Positions 32,833 through 41,256 of a stretch of DNA of 64,000 nucleotides are shown in pieces. The stretch comes from Kitasatospora mediocidica KCTC 9733. GTDB lineage: Bacteria > Actinomycetota > Actinomycetes > Streptomycetales > Streptomycetaceae. Positions within the stretch are counted from its first letter, which is position 1, and each line of letters starts with the position of its first letter. The notes beneath the pieces are model-generated. The model saw only the letters and a program-made list of their open reading frames with translations, was not told the DNA's origin and did not search any database. Location of the stretch: the NCBI RefSeq assembly GCF_000744225.1, contig NZ_JQLN01000001.1, positions 558,001 through 622,000 of the forward strand, in the 5' to 3' direction. Position numbers and translations under genes: made by a program.

Positions 32833-34422
32833 CTACGGCCCGATCTCGAACACCGGCGGCTGGAGACCGGTCAGGCATTCCCTGTTCGGCGCGGTCGGAG
32901 TGTCGAAGAACGAGCGGGTGATCGTCTGCGCACACGGCGAGTCGGCGAAGACCACGTGGGCGACGTACGGGACCGTGACTTCGGTGGACCGGCTCAGCGT
33001 ACTGGCGGCGTACGGCCCGTTGCTCGGTGCGGTCTGGGCGTCGAACCCGCCCGACAGGACGAGAGTCGGGATGTCACTGTGCGTCACGTCCCGGACCGAG
33101 CGCGGCGCCGCGGGGACATCCCAGGCGCGGCAGTCGGCGTGCAGCCAGCCGAGCTGCGGGGCGTTGGCCAGCACCGACTCGGGGAACGACGGGAACTCGC
33201 GCCGCCCTCCCTCGACAATGTCGGCCTCGCTCTCGAACGGTGTCCACTCGCTGCAGAAGACGCCGTAGTTGAGACCGTACGAAGACCTCCCCATGGCCTG
33301 CGGGCTGAGCTTGCCGGCCGCCCACTGCTCGGCGATCCGCTGCGGGTTGCCGTGGGCCAGCTCGTCGATGGAGCGGGGCACTCCGGCCGCCAGGTGGCTG
33401 GCGGAGGTCAGCCAGTTCACCAGGACGCCGCCGTCCAGGACGACCTCCACCGGCGCCGGTTGGCCCGGGACGGTGACGGTGGTGGTGACCGGTCGGGCTT
33501 CGAGCTCACTGACGAGGCGCTCGAAGGTGCCCTTCGGGTCCGGATAGCGCGAGTTGCAGGCGGGTTGGTCCGCGCAGGTCTTGAAGATGCTGTCGAAACC
33601 CTCCCGCGCGGCTTTCCAGGTGACGGCTCCCCCGGCCAGGGATGGCGGCAGGATGCCGTCGATGCCGACCGACCGGATGCCTTCCGGGTGCAGGCGCAGG
33701 TAGAGGAGGGCCAGGTCGGTGCCGTAGGAGATGCCGAACACGTTCCACTGTTCGATGCACAACGCCTCGCGCAGGTCGGCGTAGTCGGCGGCGCTCTCGG
33801 TGCCGTTGTACGCGCTGAGGTCGGCCCCTCGGCCCACCAGCTCGTCGCGGCAGGCCTGCGTCGCCTCGACGTGCTCACGCCCGGTGGACGGCGCACCGTA
33901 AACGAGGCCGAGGGCACGTGCGTTGAACGCGTCGATGTTCGGACAGGTGAGCTGCGGGTCGGCGGAGTAGGTCCCCCGCTGGGACATGAAGATCACGTCC
34001 CGGTCGCTGTTCAGGCCCCCGTCGAGCGCCAACTTGATCTCGGAGACCGAGTCGTCGCCGGGCCCGCCGGCGAGCCACACGATCGGGTCGGGTGCCGGTC
34101 TTTCCGTTACGGACGGCACGATCGCCACTCCGAGGGTGATCGTCCGCCCGTCGTGCCGGGACCGGTTCTCGGGCACGGTGAGCGTTCCGCACCGCGTCCT
34201 CTCCGGAAGCGGGATCGGGTCCGCCATCCTCGGGCAGGGGCCCGGCTCGAAGTGGGCGGGGCCCACCGTCCGGGCGACCGTGCCGAGCGACGCTCGGGCT
34301 CCGGACCCGGCCCGGGCGGGCAACGCGGCGAGGCCGACGACGAGGAACCCGGCCGCGGCCCCGGCCAGTGTGGCGCGGAGCCGTCGCGCGATGCGGCGGC
34401 GGGGCGGGGGGATGGACATCAT
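32833..34422 (-). CDS. Secreted alpha/beta hydrolase, tripeptidyl aminopeptidase type
   Basis: 529 residues from ATG 34422. An N-terminal signal (ATLAGAAAGFLVVGLAALPA) is followed by the hydrolase fold: oxyanion region PIVWLAGGPGDD (about 115-126), nucleophile elbow NVFGISYGTDLALLYLRLHP (GxSxG with Ser), acid residue region IPTLVLSGGFDAQTAP and a C-terminal TAP-like segment with Cys pair (DSPCAQTITRSFF, NRECLTGL). The usual catalytic His near HVVF is in VAHVVFADSPC. Enzymes of this family release tri- or dipeptides or prolyl residues outside the cell. A frameshifted relative lies directly upstream. Confidence 0.9.
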   Translation of the reverse strand: MMSIPPPRRRIARRLRATLAGAAAGFLVVGLAALPARAGSGARASLGTVARTVGPAHFEPGPCPRMADPIPLPERTRCGTLTVPENRSRHDGRTITLGVAIVPSVTERPAPDPIVWLAGGPGDDSVSEIKLALDGGLNSDRDVIFMSQRGTYSADPQLTCPNIDAFNARALGLVYGAPSTGREHVEATQACRDELVGRGADLSAYNGTESAADYADLREALCIEQWNVFGISYGTDLALLYLRLHPEGIRSVGIDGILPPSLAGGAVTWKAAREGFDSIFKTCADQPACNSRYPDPKGTFERLVSELEARPVTTTVTVPGQPAPVEVVLDGGVLVNWLTSASHLAAGVPRSIDELAHGNPQRIAEQWAAGKLSPQAMGRSSYGLNYGVFCSEWTPFESEADIVEGGRREFPSFPESVLANAPQLGWLHADCRAWDVPAAPRSVRDVTHSDIPTLVLSGGFDAQTAPSNGPYAASTLSRSTEVTVPYVAHVVFADSPCAQTITRSFFDTPTAPNRECLTGLQPPVFEIGP

Positions 34423-34630
34423 GCGGTTTCCGTTTCGGGGGTGATGGTGAACGGTGCGGGCGCGAGATCTGCCACACAGGCGCTCTCGGGCGCGGTCGGA
34501 TTCACGAAGAAGGAGGCCAGGACGGCCTGCGCGCAGCACGACTGGGGGCCACCCAGTGGCCGATTCCGGGAATCCGCACGACGGTCGAGCGAGACAGCGT
34601 CCGGGCCGCGAACCGGCCCCGGGCTCCCGC
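34419..34630 (-). pseudogene. Frameshifted C-terminal remnant of a related hydrolase
   Basis: Minus strand, in one frame: RFAARTLSRSTVVRIPGIGH then WVAPS. In the next frame: GPQSCCAQAVLASFFVNPTA then PESACVADLAPAPF, stop at 34419. Together these align with the last 60 residues of the adjacent hydrolase (AASTLSRSTEV, PCAQTITRSFFDTPTAPN). One frameshift near 34550 separates the parts and the N-terminal bulk is missing. Confidence 0.75.
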
Positions 34631-34640
34631 CCGCCGGCGG

Positions 34641-35080
34641 CTGCGCCATCACCGTCAGGGGATGCTCCTCAAGCCGTCGTCGTTCGGACCTGCCATTCCT
34701 CCGAGGGGACGGCAGGCAACCCGGGCTGATGCCCTGTTTCATCATGTGATCTCGTCTCACAAGTTCGCGGAGGGGGACGGCCCCGCGTGGTTCCGCCCGG
34801 CGCCGCCCGGTTCGTACGGACACTGCGTACGCCACCCTGTGTCCGCAGGGCGACGCCCACCACTCATGAACTCCACTTGGAGCAGGTCGGCATCACCCTG
34901 GCCCGTCGAGGTCACCGTGGCCCCCGAGTACGCGCCCATCGCCGCGAGAGCAGGCTCGTCGAGTCTGACCGCCGCGGTGGCGCTGCGCCGAGTGGGTGGG
35001 TGGCTCTGCGGTGCTCTGGCACGGACTGCGCCCGGAGCCTGGCCGCCCCAGACGCAACTTCTTCGCATTAAGCTGTGCGC
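34641..35080. other. Intergenic stretch without a recognisable gene
   Basis: About 440 bp before the TetR gene. Frames are short or arginine-rich and show no domain. The last bases (TTCGCATTAAGCTGTGCGCATG) suggest a TetR-gene promoter very close to its start codon, possibly with a short or absent leader. Confidence 0.5.
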
Positions 35081-35659
35081 ATGAGCACCCAAGCGACCAC
35101 ACGCCCCGGCGGGCGCAGCGCCCGCGTCCAGCAGTCCGTGCACCAGGCCGTCCGTGATCTGGAGGCGGAGGTGGGGCGGAGTGCGCTCACCGTGCCGCTG
35201 ATCGCCGCCCGCGCGGGAGTGACGCCGTCCACCGTCTACCGGCGCTGGGGGGACCTGCGGGAACTGCTGTCCGACGTGGCCGTCGAGCGGTTGCGCCCCG
35301 ATGGTGCGCCAACCGACCACGGCAGCCTGCGGGCGGACCTGGAGGCATGGGCGGCGCAGTTCGCGGAGGAGATGTCCTCGACGGCGGGCCGCACGTACAT
35401 CCGCGACGCCCTGCTGGGCGACCCCGAGCAGGGCAACGCGATTCGCTGCTCCGATTACGCCGCCGAGCAGTTGAAGGCCCTCGGTATGCGCGCAGCCGGG
35501 CGCGGGGAAGCCGTGCCCGATCTGGAGACCCTGCTGGACGTCGTCGTCGCTCCCCTGATGTACCGCATCCTGTTCCGTCCCTCAGACCTGTCGACGGCCT
35601 ACACCGACCGCCTGGTGGCGGCGGCGGTCGGCCGGAGTTCGCTCCCTCCGCAGGCTTAA
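35081..35659 (+). CDS. TetR-family transcriptional regulator
   Basis: 192 residues from ATG 35081. The N-terminal helix-turn-helix is SALTVPLIAARAGVTPSTVY followed by RRWGDLRELL, typical of TetR. The rest is the helical ligand-binding domain with a C-terminal TetR_C-like part (LLDVVVAPLMYRILFRPSDL). Two palindromes follow directly, ahead of the amidase genes, so it probably represses both itself and them. Confidence 0.93.
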   Translation: MSTQATTRPGGRSARVQQSVHQAVRDLEAEVGRSALTVPLIAARAGVTPSTVYRRWGDLRELLSDVAVERLRPDGAPTDHGSLRADLEAWAAQFAEEMSSTAGRTYIRDALLGDPEQGNAIRCSDYAAEQLKALGMRAAGRGEAVPDLETLLDVVVAPLMYRILFRPSDLSTAYTDRLVAAAVGRSSLPPQA

Positions 35660-35724
35660 AAGCCAAATGTTTGCGTTTCGGGTGCCGCGAGGCCTAGTCT
35701 CCCTAAAGCAAAACGTTCGCCTTT
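35659..35724 (+). promoter_or_regulatory. Paired TetR operator candidates
   Basis: AAAGCCAAATGTTTGCGTTT (35659-35678) and AAAGCAAAACGTTCGCCTTT (35705-35724) are similar imperfect palindromes, 46 bp apart. The AT-rich half-sites stand out from the GC-rich surroundings. They lie between the TetR gene and the amidase operon. Confidence 0.6.
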
Positions 35725-35742
35725 AGGTGTGAGAGGTGCTCC

Positions 35743-35808
35743 ATGCTCACGTCGCAGCCCGCCGTTCCCCTCCCGCCGCCACTCCGCCGCTCCGGCCTCG
35801 ACCGATAG
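35743..35808 (+). CDS. Possible 21-residue leader ORF
   Basis: ATG 35743 (GAGAGG upstream) opens MLTSQPAVPLPPPLRRSGLD and one Arg before TAG at 35808, 11 nt before the AtzG-like gene. It could be a leader peptide or chance. Confidence 0.25.
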   Translation: MLTSQPAVPLPPPLRRSGLDR

Positions 35809-35819
35809 GGAGAACATCT

Positions 35820-36029
35820 ATGTCCGCCGCCGAACTCACACCGCCGGAGGCCGCCCGCTGGGCCGCCCGCGCCGGACTCGTGCTGCCCGCGGAGCGCCAC
35901 AGCGCAGTCGCCACGGTCGCCAACCACATCCACAGCGTCGTCATGGTCCTGCGCGAGCTCGACTTCGCGGACGTCCCGCCCGCCGCCGCCTACCGCGCCG
36001 CAGAGGAGAAGCACGATGCGGCCGTATGA
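35820..36029 (+). CDS. AtzG/GatC-like small subunit
   Basis: 69 residues from ATG 35820, with AGGGAG upstream. The helical pattern (LTPPEAARWAARAGLVLPAE, VVMVLRELDFADVPPA) fits the DUF4089/AtzG family, which partners amidases of the AtzE type as GatC does GatA. Its stop overlaps the amidase start, supporting a 1:1 complex. Confidence 0.75.
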   Translation: MSAAELTPPEAARWAARAGLVLPAERHSAVATVANHIHSVVMVLRELDFADVPPAAAYRAAEEKHDAAV

Positions 36030-37407
36030 ACTGTCCCTCGCCGCCGCAGCGGACGCGATACGCGCCCGCCGGCTGTCCCCCGTTGAACTGGTCGACTCCG
36101 TCCTGGATCGCATCGAGAAGGCGGAGCCACACCTCGGCGCCTACGTCACAGTCACCGCGGAGCAGGCGCGCCGGGCGGCGGGCGAAGCCGAGCGCGCAAT
36201 GGCACAAGGCCGCTACCAGGGACCGCTGCACGGCATCCCGATGGGGCTCAAGGACCTGATCGACGTAAGCGGGATGGCCACCACGGCCAGCTCCCGGGTC
36301 CGCGCCGACCATCGCGCGACAGCGGACAGCACGGTCGCCGCGCGGCTGGGCGCGGCCGGCGCGATCTTGCTCGGCAAGACCCACACCCACGAATTCGCGT
36401 TCGGCCTGACCACCCCGCAGACCCACAACGCCTGGGACCACGGCCGGGTCGCCGGCGGCTCCAGCGGCGGCTCCGCGGTCGCCGTCGCGTCCGGCAGCGC
36501 GACCTTCGCCCTGGGCACCGACACCGGCGGGTCGATCCGGGTACCCGCCGCGCTCAACGGGGTCGTGGGCCTCAAGCCGACCTACGGCCTCGTCCCGCGT
36601 CACGGTGTCATCTCCCTGTCCTGGTCGCTGGACCACGTCGGCCCGATCACCCGCACCGTCGAGGACGCGGCCCTGGTCCTGACCGCGCTGGCCGGACACG
36701 ATCCGCGCGACCCCGCCTCGTTGTCCGTGCCCGCCACGGACTACCGGCCCGGTGCCGGCACAGACCTGACGGGGCTGCGCATCGGCCTGCCGCGCAGCTA
36801 CTACTTCGACAACGTCCACCCGCAGGTGGAGACCGCCGTCCACCACGGCATCGCGCAGCTGGAGGCCTTGGGCGCCCAGCTCGTCGAAGTCGACATCCCG
36901 ATGACCCGCTACATCCAGGCCACCCAGTGGGGCCTGATGGTGCCGGAGGCAGCCGCCTACCACGAAGGCAGCCTGCGCACGGCCCCCGAGCTGTACCAGG
37001 AGGACGTCCGCATCCTTCTGGAAGCCGCCGAGTTGATGAGCGCCGGTGACTACGTGCGCGCCCAACGCTCCCGCACGCTCATGCGCGCCGCGTGGGCACG
37101 GATGCTGGAGGACGTCGACGTGATCGCGGCCCCGAGCGTCCCGATGCCCGCGGTCGGGGCCGACGAGGAGACGATCAACTGGCCCGACGGCACGGTCGAG
37201 AGCGTCTCCGACGCCTACGTGCGCCTCTGCGCCCCGGCCAACATCACCGGAGTACCCGCCCTGACCCTTCCGGTCGGCCAGGACGCGGCGGGCATGCCCA
37301 TCGGCATGCAGCTGCTCGGCCGGCCCCTCGGTGAGCGCACACTCCTACGGGTCGGCCACGCCTACGAGCAGACGCAGCCCACCCGGCTACTCGCCACAAC
37401 GGCCTGA
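36016..37407 (+). CDS. Amidase signature family hydrolase (AtzE/GatA-like)
   Basis: 463 residues. Catalytic Ser-cisSer-Lys triad region: Lys in HGIPMGLKDLIDVSGM (about residue 80), and VAGGSSGGSAVAVASGSATF with GTDTGGSIRVPAALNGVVGL for the two Ser. The C-terminal part (ALTLPVGQDAAGMPIGMQLL) is also typical. With its AtzG-like partner it could hydrolyse a biuret- or amide-type nitrogen source; the substrate is not deducible. Controlled presumably by the adjacent TetR regulator. The C-terminus is followed by a broken apbE relic on the opposite strand. Confidence 0.92.
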   Translation: MRPYELSLAAAADAIRARRLSPVELVDSVLDRIEKAEPHLGAYVTVTAEQARRAAGEAERAMAQGRYQGPLHGIPMGLKDLIDVSGMATTASSRVRADHRATADSTVAARLGAAGAILLGKTHTHEFAFGLTTPQTHNAWDHGRVAGGSSGGSAVAVASGSATFALGTDTGGSIRVPAALNGVVGLKPTYGLVPRHGVISLSWSLDHVGPITRTVEDAALVLTALAGHDPRDPASLSVPATDYRPGAGTDLTGLRIGLPRSYYFDNVHPQVETAVHHGIAQLEALGAQLVEVDIPMTRYIQATQWGLMVPEAAAYHEGSLRTAPELYQEDVRILLEAAELMSAGDYVRAQRSRTLMRAAWARMLEDVDVIAAPSVPMPAVGADEETINWPDGTVESVSDAYVRLCAPANITGVPALTLPVGQDAAGMPIGMQLLGRPLGERTLLRVGHAYEQTQPTRLLATTA

Positions 37408-37444
37408 CCGCCGGCGCTACCCGGCCACCGTGCGGAACTTCCGC

Positions 37445-37745
37445 TGTGCAGGCGGACGCCGCCGGTGTTCAGGACGTGCCGGGGCAGGCCGTGGGCGACG
37501 GCCAGGGCGGAGGCGCGCTCTGCGGCCCAGCCCTTCACCGCGCCGCACGGGTCGAAGTGGGGTGGGTCGCCGACCGCCCAGGCGTCGAACACACCGTCGC
37601 TGTCCTGCTTCAACTGCTCGCAAAGGTGCAGGACTTGGCGGAATGCCTGGGCCCTCGGGGTGGTCGGCGAGGGCGGTCAGGGGAAGGCGTCCGTCGCGGA
37701 TGCGGCTGATCGGGCTGTCCGGTGACCAGAGGTGGCCCACCGGCG
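37445..37745 (-). pseudogene. apbE relic, frameshifted
   Basis: Minus-strand frame 1 has SPDSPISRIRDGRLPLTALA. Frame 2 then continues FRQVLHLCEQLKQDSDGVFD, AWAVGDPPHFDPCGAVKGWA and HGLPRHVLNTGGVRL, the core of an ApbE-type flavin transferase. N-terminal and C-terminal parts are gone and at least one frameshift is present. It is a second, dead apbE, distinct from the intact copy at 17388. Confidence 0.8.
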
Positions 37746-37746
37746 G

Positions 37747-37826
37747 CTAGGCCGTGTCTGACAATTCCCGCCGGGCCCGCGACGCCGGGCATCCCGGCTG
37801 GACGCGAATTGTCAGACACGGCCTAG
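37747..37826. mobile_element. 80-bp MITE-like element with CTAG ends
   Basis: Perfect 21-bp inverted repeats (37747-37767 starting CTAGGCCGTGTCTGACAATT, and 37806-37826) flank 38 bp that can also fold. CTAG at both ends fits the YTAR target of IS5-family transposons. The right end contains the TAG stop of the hydrogenase large subunit. It carries no gene and could double as a terminator for the hydrogenase operon. Confidence 0.75.
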
Positions 37827-39196
37827 TGCCGCGCTCGTTGCACGGTGAGGTCGAGGAAGTGGGTCGAGCAGGAGATGCAGGGGTCGTGGTTGCGGATGGC
37901 CCGCTCGCACAGGGCGGTCAGTTCGGCGTCGGTGGGCTCGTCGTGGCCCAGGCGGGTCTGGACCTGGCGTCGGAGGTCCTCCTCGATGGCGCCCTGGTTC
38001 TGCGCGGTCGGCGGTACCAGGACGGCGTCGGTGATCGTTCCGGACGGGTCCAGGGTGTAGCGGTGGTAGAGCAGGCCGCGTGGCGCCTCGGTCGCGCCGT
38101 GGCCGGTTCCAGCGCGTGGCGGAACTTCGGTGCAGGGGCTCGGCGCGGGCTCGTAGGCGTCGATGATGCGCAGGGCCTCGTCGACGGCGTACAGGACCTC
38201 GACGGCGCGCACGACGATGCTGCGGTAGGGGTTGCGGCAGACGGCGCCCTGGGCAGGGTCGCCGAGCCCGGCCTCGTGGGCGGCTTGGCGGGCGATCGGG
38301 GAGAGCAGGCGGCCGCTGACGGCGTACCGGGCGAGCGGGCCGGTCAGGTGGCGTCGTCCGTCGAGCCGGGAGTGCAGGGCGGTGGAGTGCGGCACCTGGT
38401 GCTCGACGACGTGGTCACCAAAGGCGTGGAGCGGAAAGCTGTGGGTGGGCAGCGCGCGGTCGCTGTCCGCGGCCAGGCCGGCCGTGCCGGGGGCGGGCAT
38501 CACGGTGGGGGTGCCGCATTCGATGGCATAGGTGCCGGGTTCGGCCAGGGCGAGCAGGTCGTGGTCGCAGCCGGCGTCGGGGAAGTCGAAGGCGGCGACC
38601 CAGCGCACGGTCTGTGCGGCGTCGTCGCGAGCCCGGCGCAACCGCTCGGCCAGCGGACGCAGTTCGGCGGTCGTGGGCAGGCGGTGGAAGCCGCCGAGAC
38701 GAACGTTGACGGGGTGGATCGCACGGCCGCCGAGGACTTCGAGGATCGCGTTGCCGGCCTGCTTGAGGCGAAGGCCGCGCTCCACGTCGGCGCGGTGGGT
38801 GCGAGCCAGGTCGACGGCGCCGTCGGCACCGAGGAAGTCGGGGGCGTGCAGGAGGTGGACGTGCAGGGACTGGCTCTCGATCCACTCGCCGCAGTAGAGC
38901 AGGCGACGCAGGGCGGCCGGCTGCCCGGTAACGGTGACACCACACGCGTCCTCGATGGCGCGGCAGGCACTCAGCTGGTAGGCGACGGGGCAGATGCCGC
39001 AGATCCGGGAGGTGATGTCGGGCGGCTCGGTGTGGGCGCGTCCGCGCAGGAACGCCTCGAAGAAGCGTGGGGGTTCGTAGATCGCCAGCCGGGCCTCGGT
39101 GACGCTGCGGCCCTCCAGGCCGAGGTGGAGCGCGCCCTCGCCTTCGACGCGGGCGAGCGAGCCGACGTGCAGCACACGGGATCCGCGGTGGGTCAC
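37823..39196 (-). CDS. hyhL: NiFe hydrogenase large subunit, group 3b type
   Basis: 457 residues from GTG 39196 (GTGA overlap). Both nickel-binding motifs are present: RICGICPVAYQLSACRAIED (about 63-82) and the C-terminal DPCISCSTHFLDLTV. After the second motif about 15 residues follow, the His-terminated extension removed by the maturation protease. Length and partners (HydB, HydG-like, short small subunit) fit the cytosolic bidirectional NADP-linked group 3b, like mycobacterial Hyh. Probable role: disposing of or recovering reductant as H2 under low oxygen. Its stop lies in the end of a MITE-like element. Confidence 0.93.
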   Translation of the reverse strand: MTHRGSRVLHVGSLARVEGEGALHLGLEGRSVTEARLAIYEPPRFFEAFLRGRAHTEPPDITSRICGICPVAYQLSACRAIEDACGVTVTGQPAALRRLLYCGEWIESQSLHVHLLHAPDFLGADGAVDLARTHRADVERGLRLKQAGNAILEVLGGRAIHPVNVRLGGFHRLPTTAELRPLAERLRRARDDAAQTVRWVAAFDFPDAGCDHDLLALAEPGTYAIECGTPTVMPAPGTAGLAADSDRALPTHSFPLHAFGDHVVEHQVPHSTALHSRLDGRRHLTGPLARYAVSGRLLSPIARQAAHEAGLGDPAQGAVCRNPYRSIVVRAVEVLYAVDEALRIIDAYEPAPSPCTEVPPRAGTGHGATEAPRGLLYHRYTLDPSGTITDAVLVPPTAQNQGAIEEDLRRQVQTRLGHDEPTDAELTALCERAIRNHDPCISCSTHFLDLTVQRARH

Positions 39197-39981
39197 CGTT
39201 CCAATTCCTTCCGGGCTGCCGCGTCGAATTCCGGGGCGGCTGCGTTGAACGTGCGCAGCACGCGCACCACGTCGAGGGTGTCCATTCCGTCGCGGTGCAG
39301 CAGGGGGACGAGGGCGGGGAGGTTGGTGGAGTCGCTCGGGCCGAAGCAGCCGTAGCAGCCGCGTCCGTAGGTCGGGCAGACGGCGCCGCAGCCGGCGTGG
39401 GTGACGGGCCCGAGGCAGGGGGTGCCGTGGGCGACGGTCACGCAGACCGTGCCGCGTTGCTTGCACTCGAAGCAGACGCTGTGCGCGGGTACGTTCGGGG
39501 TGCGGCCGGCCAGGTGGGCGGTGATGACCTCCAGCAGCTGACGGCGGTCGATGGGGCAGCCGCGCAGCTCGAAGTCGACGGGGACATGGGTACTGATGGG
39601 GGTGGAAGTGGCGAGCGTGGCGACGTAGTCGGGCCGGGCGTAGACGACGGCCTGGTACTCGGCCACGTCGGCGTAGTTGCGCAGGGCCTGGACGCCGCCG
39701 GCCGTCGCGCAGGCGCCGATGGTCACCAGGCGGCGGGAGACGGCGCGGATGTGGTGGATCCGCTCAACGTCCTGCGCGGTGGTCACCGAGCCCTCGACCA
39801 GCGACAGGTCGTAGGGGCCGGGTGCGGTCGCGCTGGAGGCTTCGAGAAAATGGGCGATGTCCAGGTGGTCGGCGAGCGCGAGGAGTTCGTCCTCGCAGTC
39901 CAGCAGGGTGAGCTGGCAGCCGTCGCAGGAGGCGAACTTCCAGACGGCGAGTCTCGGGCGTCGGCGGGCATCGGTCGGCAT
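39193..39981 (-). CDS. hyhS: NiFe hydrogenase small subunit, group 3b type
   Basis: 262 residues. There is no Tat signal, in line with a cytosolic enzyme. Cluster ligands are visible as FASCDGCQLTLLDCEDEL (about 17-34), LVTIGACATAGGVQ, and FELRGCPIDRRQLLEVI, and the C-terminal CGAVCPTYGRGCYGCFGPSD. These serve three 4Fe-4S clusters that connect the NiFe site with the FAD/NAD subunit. It is separated by 1 nt from the preceding flavin subunit gene and overlaps the large-subunit start. Confidence 0.93.
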   Translation of the reverse strand: MPTDARRRPRLAVWKFASCDGCQLTLLDCEDELLALADHLDIAHFLEASSATAPGPYDLSLVEGSVTTAQDVERIHHIRAVSRRLVTIGACATAGGVQALRNYADVAEYQAVVYARPDYVATLATSTPISTHVPVDFELRGCPIDRRQLLEVITAHLAGRTPNVPAHSVCFECKQRGTVCVTVAHGTPCLGPVTHAGCGAVCPTYGRGCYGCFGPSDSTNLPALVPLLHRDGMDTLDVVRVLRTFNAAAPEFDAAARKELER

Positions 39982-39982
39982 C

Positions 39983-40798
39983 TCACAACTCCCTGACCAG
40001 CAGGAGGGATCGGGCGCGGGTCCAGGTGACGACCGGGCCGTCCCGACACAGCAGCAGCGGGCCGAGTTGGCAGTGCCCGCAGTGGCCGGTGCCGCAGTGC
40101 ATGGTGCGCTCCAACGAGACGCGGATCCGGTCCGGTTGAACGCCGCGCTGCACGAGGTCGTCGGCGGTGGCCCGGATCATCGGCTCGGGGCCACAGACGA
40201 ACGCCGTCGCGGAGTGCGGGTCGAAAGAGGCCCGGTCCAGCAGGGTGGTGACCACGCCGACGTCGCCCTGCCAGCGCTCGTCGGCGCGGTCCACGGTGGT
40301 CAACACCCGGGCGTCCGCCTGCCAGCCGGTCAGCTCGGCGGGGTAGAGCAGGTCACCGGGTTCACGTGCTCCGACCAGGACGTTCAGTCGCCCGTACCGT
40401 TCGGGCGTGGCGAGTGCGGCCAGGACAAGCGGGCGAAGCGGCGCCAGGCCGATGCCACCGGCCACCACCAACAGGTCGTCGCCCGCGGCTTCGGGCAGGC
40501 CCCAGCCGGTGCCGAACGGACCGCGCACCCCGACGCAGTCGCCGGGCCGAAGCGCACGCAGGGCACTGGAGATCGCACCGACCGCGCGGACGGTGTGGGT
40601 CAGGCGGTTGCCATCGATGCCGCAGACGGAGAGCGGGACGTCGCCGACGCCGAAGGCGTACACCATCGCGAACTGGCCCGGGGCGAAGGGCGGCAGAGGC
40701 GCACCGGCCGGCTCCAGCACGATCGTGGCGGTGTCGTCCGTCTCATCCCGATGGGACACCACCCGGTAGGGCAGCGGGACGGCGGAGGGAGCCGTCAC
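39983..40798 (-). CDS. hyhG: FAD/NAD(P)-binding hydrogenase subunit (HydG-like)
   Basis: 271 residues from GTG 40798. Ferredoxin-reductase-like fold: FAD part LPPFAPGQFAMVYAFGVGDV with PLSVCGI, nucleotide part LLVVAGGIGLAPLRPLVLAA and FVCGPEPMIRATADDL, and a C-terminal 2Fe-2S ligand set in MHCGTGHCGHCQLGPLLLC. It links the hydrogenase to pyridine nucleotides. All five genes of the operon overlap or touch, so coordinated translation is likely. Confidence 0.93.
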   Translation of the reverse strand: MTAPSAVPLPYRVVSHRDETDDTATIVLEPAGAPLPPFAPGQFAMVYAFGVGDVPLSVCGIDGNRLTHTVRAVGAISSALRALRPGDCVGVRGPFGTGWGLPEAAGDDLLVVAGGIGLAPLRPLVLAALATPERYGRLNVLVGAREPGDLLYPAELTGWQADARVLTTVDRADERWQGDVGVVTTLLDRASFDPHSATAFVCGPEPMIRATADDLVQRGVQPDRIRVSLERTMHCGTGHCGHCQLGPLLLCRDGPVVTWTRARSLLLVREL

Positions 40799-41256
40799 CT
40801 CGCCGCCCCGGTATCGGGCGGCCCGTACAGGTCCAGCAGGCGGGTGCGGGTGGCCTTCAGCCGCCTGGCGATCACCTGGGCGACGCCGTGATTGACCGCC
40901 AGGCCAAAACCCGGATCCTGCACGCATGCCTCACGGACCTTCGGCGCGTCGAACTCGGCGGCCAGCAGCGCGCTGCGTGCCCGGGCGCCGAGGTGCCAGC
41001 GGTAGGGTTCGAACAGCCAGGACCAGCCCAGGAGTTCGCCCTCCCCCAGGGTCTCCACGACGGCCGTGCGACGGCCTGGAACGTGGATATCGAGGGCGAC
41101 CGAACCGGAGCGGACGATCCAGAAGCGGTCGGCCCTGCCGTCCTCCTCGAAGAGCCGCACCCCGGCGGGAAACGAGACCTCACGCGCGAGGGCGAGCAGT
41201 CGCGACCGGTGGGCCGGCGCAAGCGTGGCGAGGAAGCCCGACGCCTCGGTGGTCAC
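40795..41256 (-). CDS. Stand-alone cyclic-nucleotide-binding domain protein
   Basis: 153 residues from GTG 41256. A single cNMP-binding fold: VSFPAGVRLFEEDGRADRFW, IVRSGSVALDIHVPGRRTAV, LGEGELLGWSWLFEPYRWHL, then GARARSALLAAEFDAPKVRE. Only a short C-terminal helix follows, with no helix-turn-helix, so it is not a CRP/FNR transcription factor. The phosphate-binding Arg pattern (GExxxxxxLRxATAxA) is modified. A gene of this kind occupies the same place in some mycobacterial group 3b hydrogenase operons. It may sense a nucleotide and control the enzyme allosterically. Confidence 0.85.
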   Translation of the reverse strand: MTTEASGFLATLAPAHRSRLLALAREVSFPAGVRLFEEDGRADRFWIVRSGSVALDIHVPGRRTAVVETLGEGELLGWSWLFEPYRWHLGARARSALLAAEFDAPKVREACVQDPGFGLAVNHGVAQVIARRLKATRTRLLDLYGPPDTGAAR

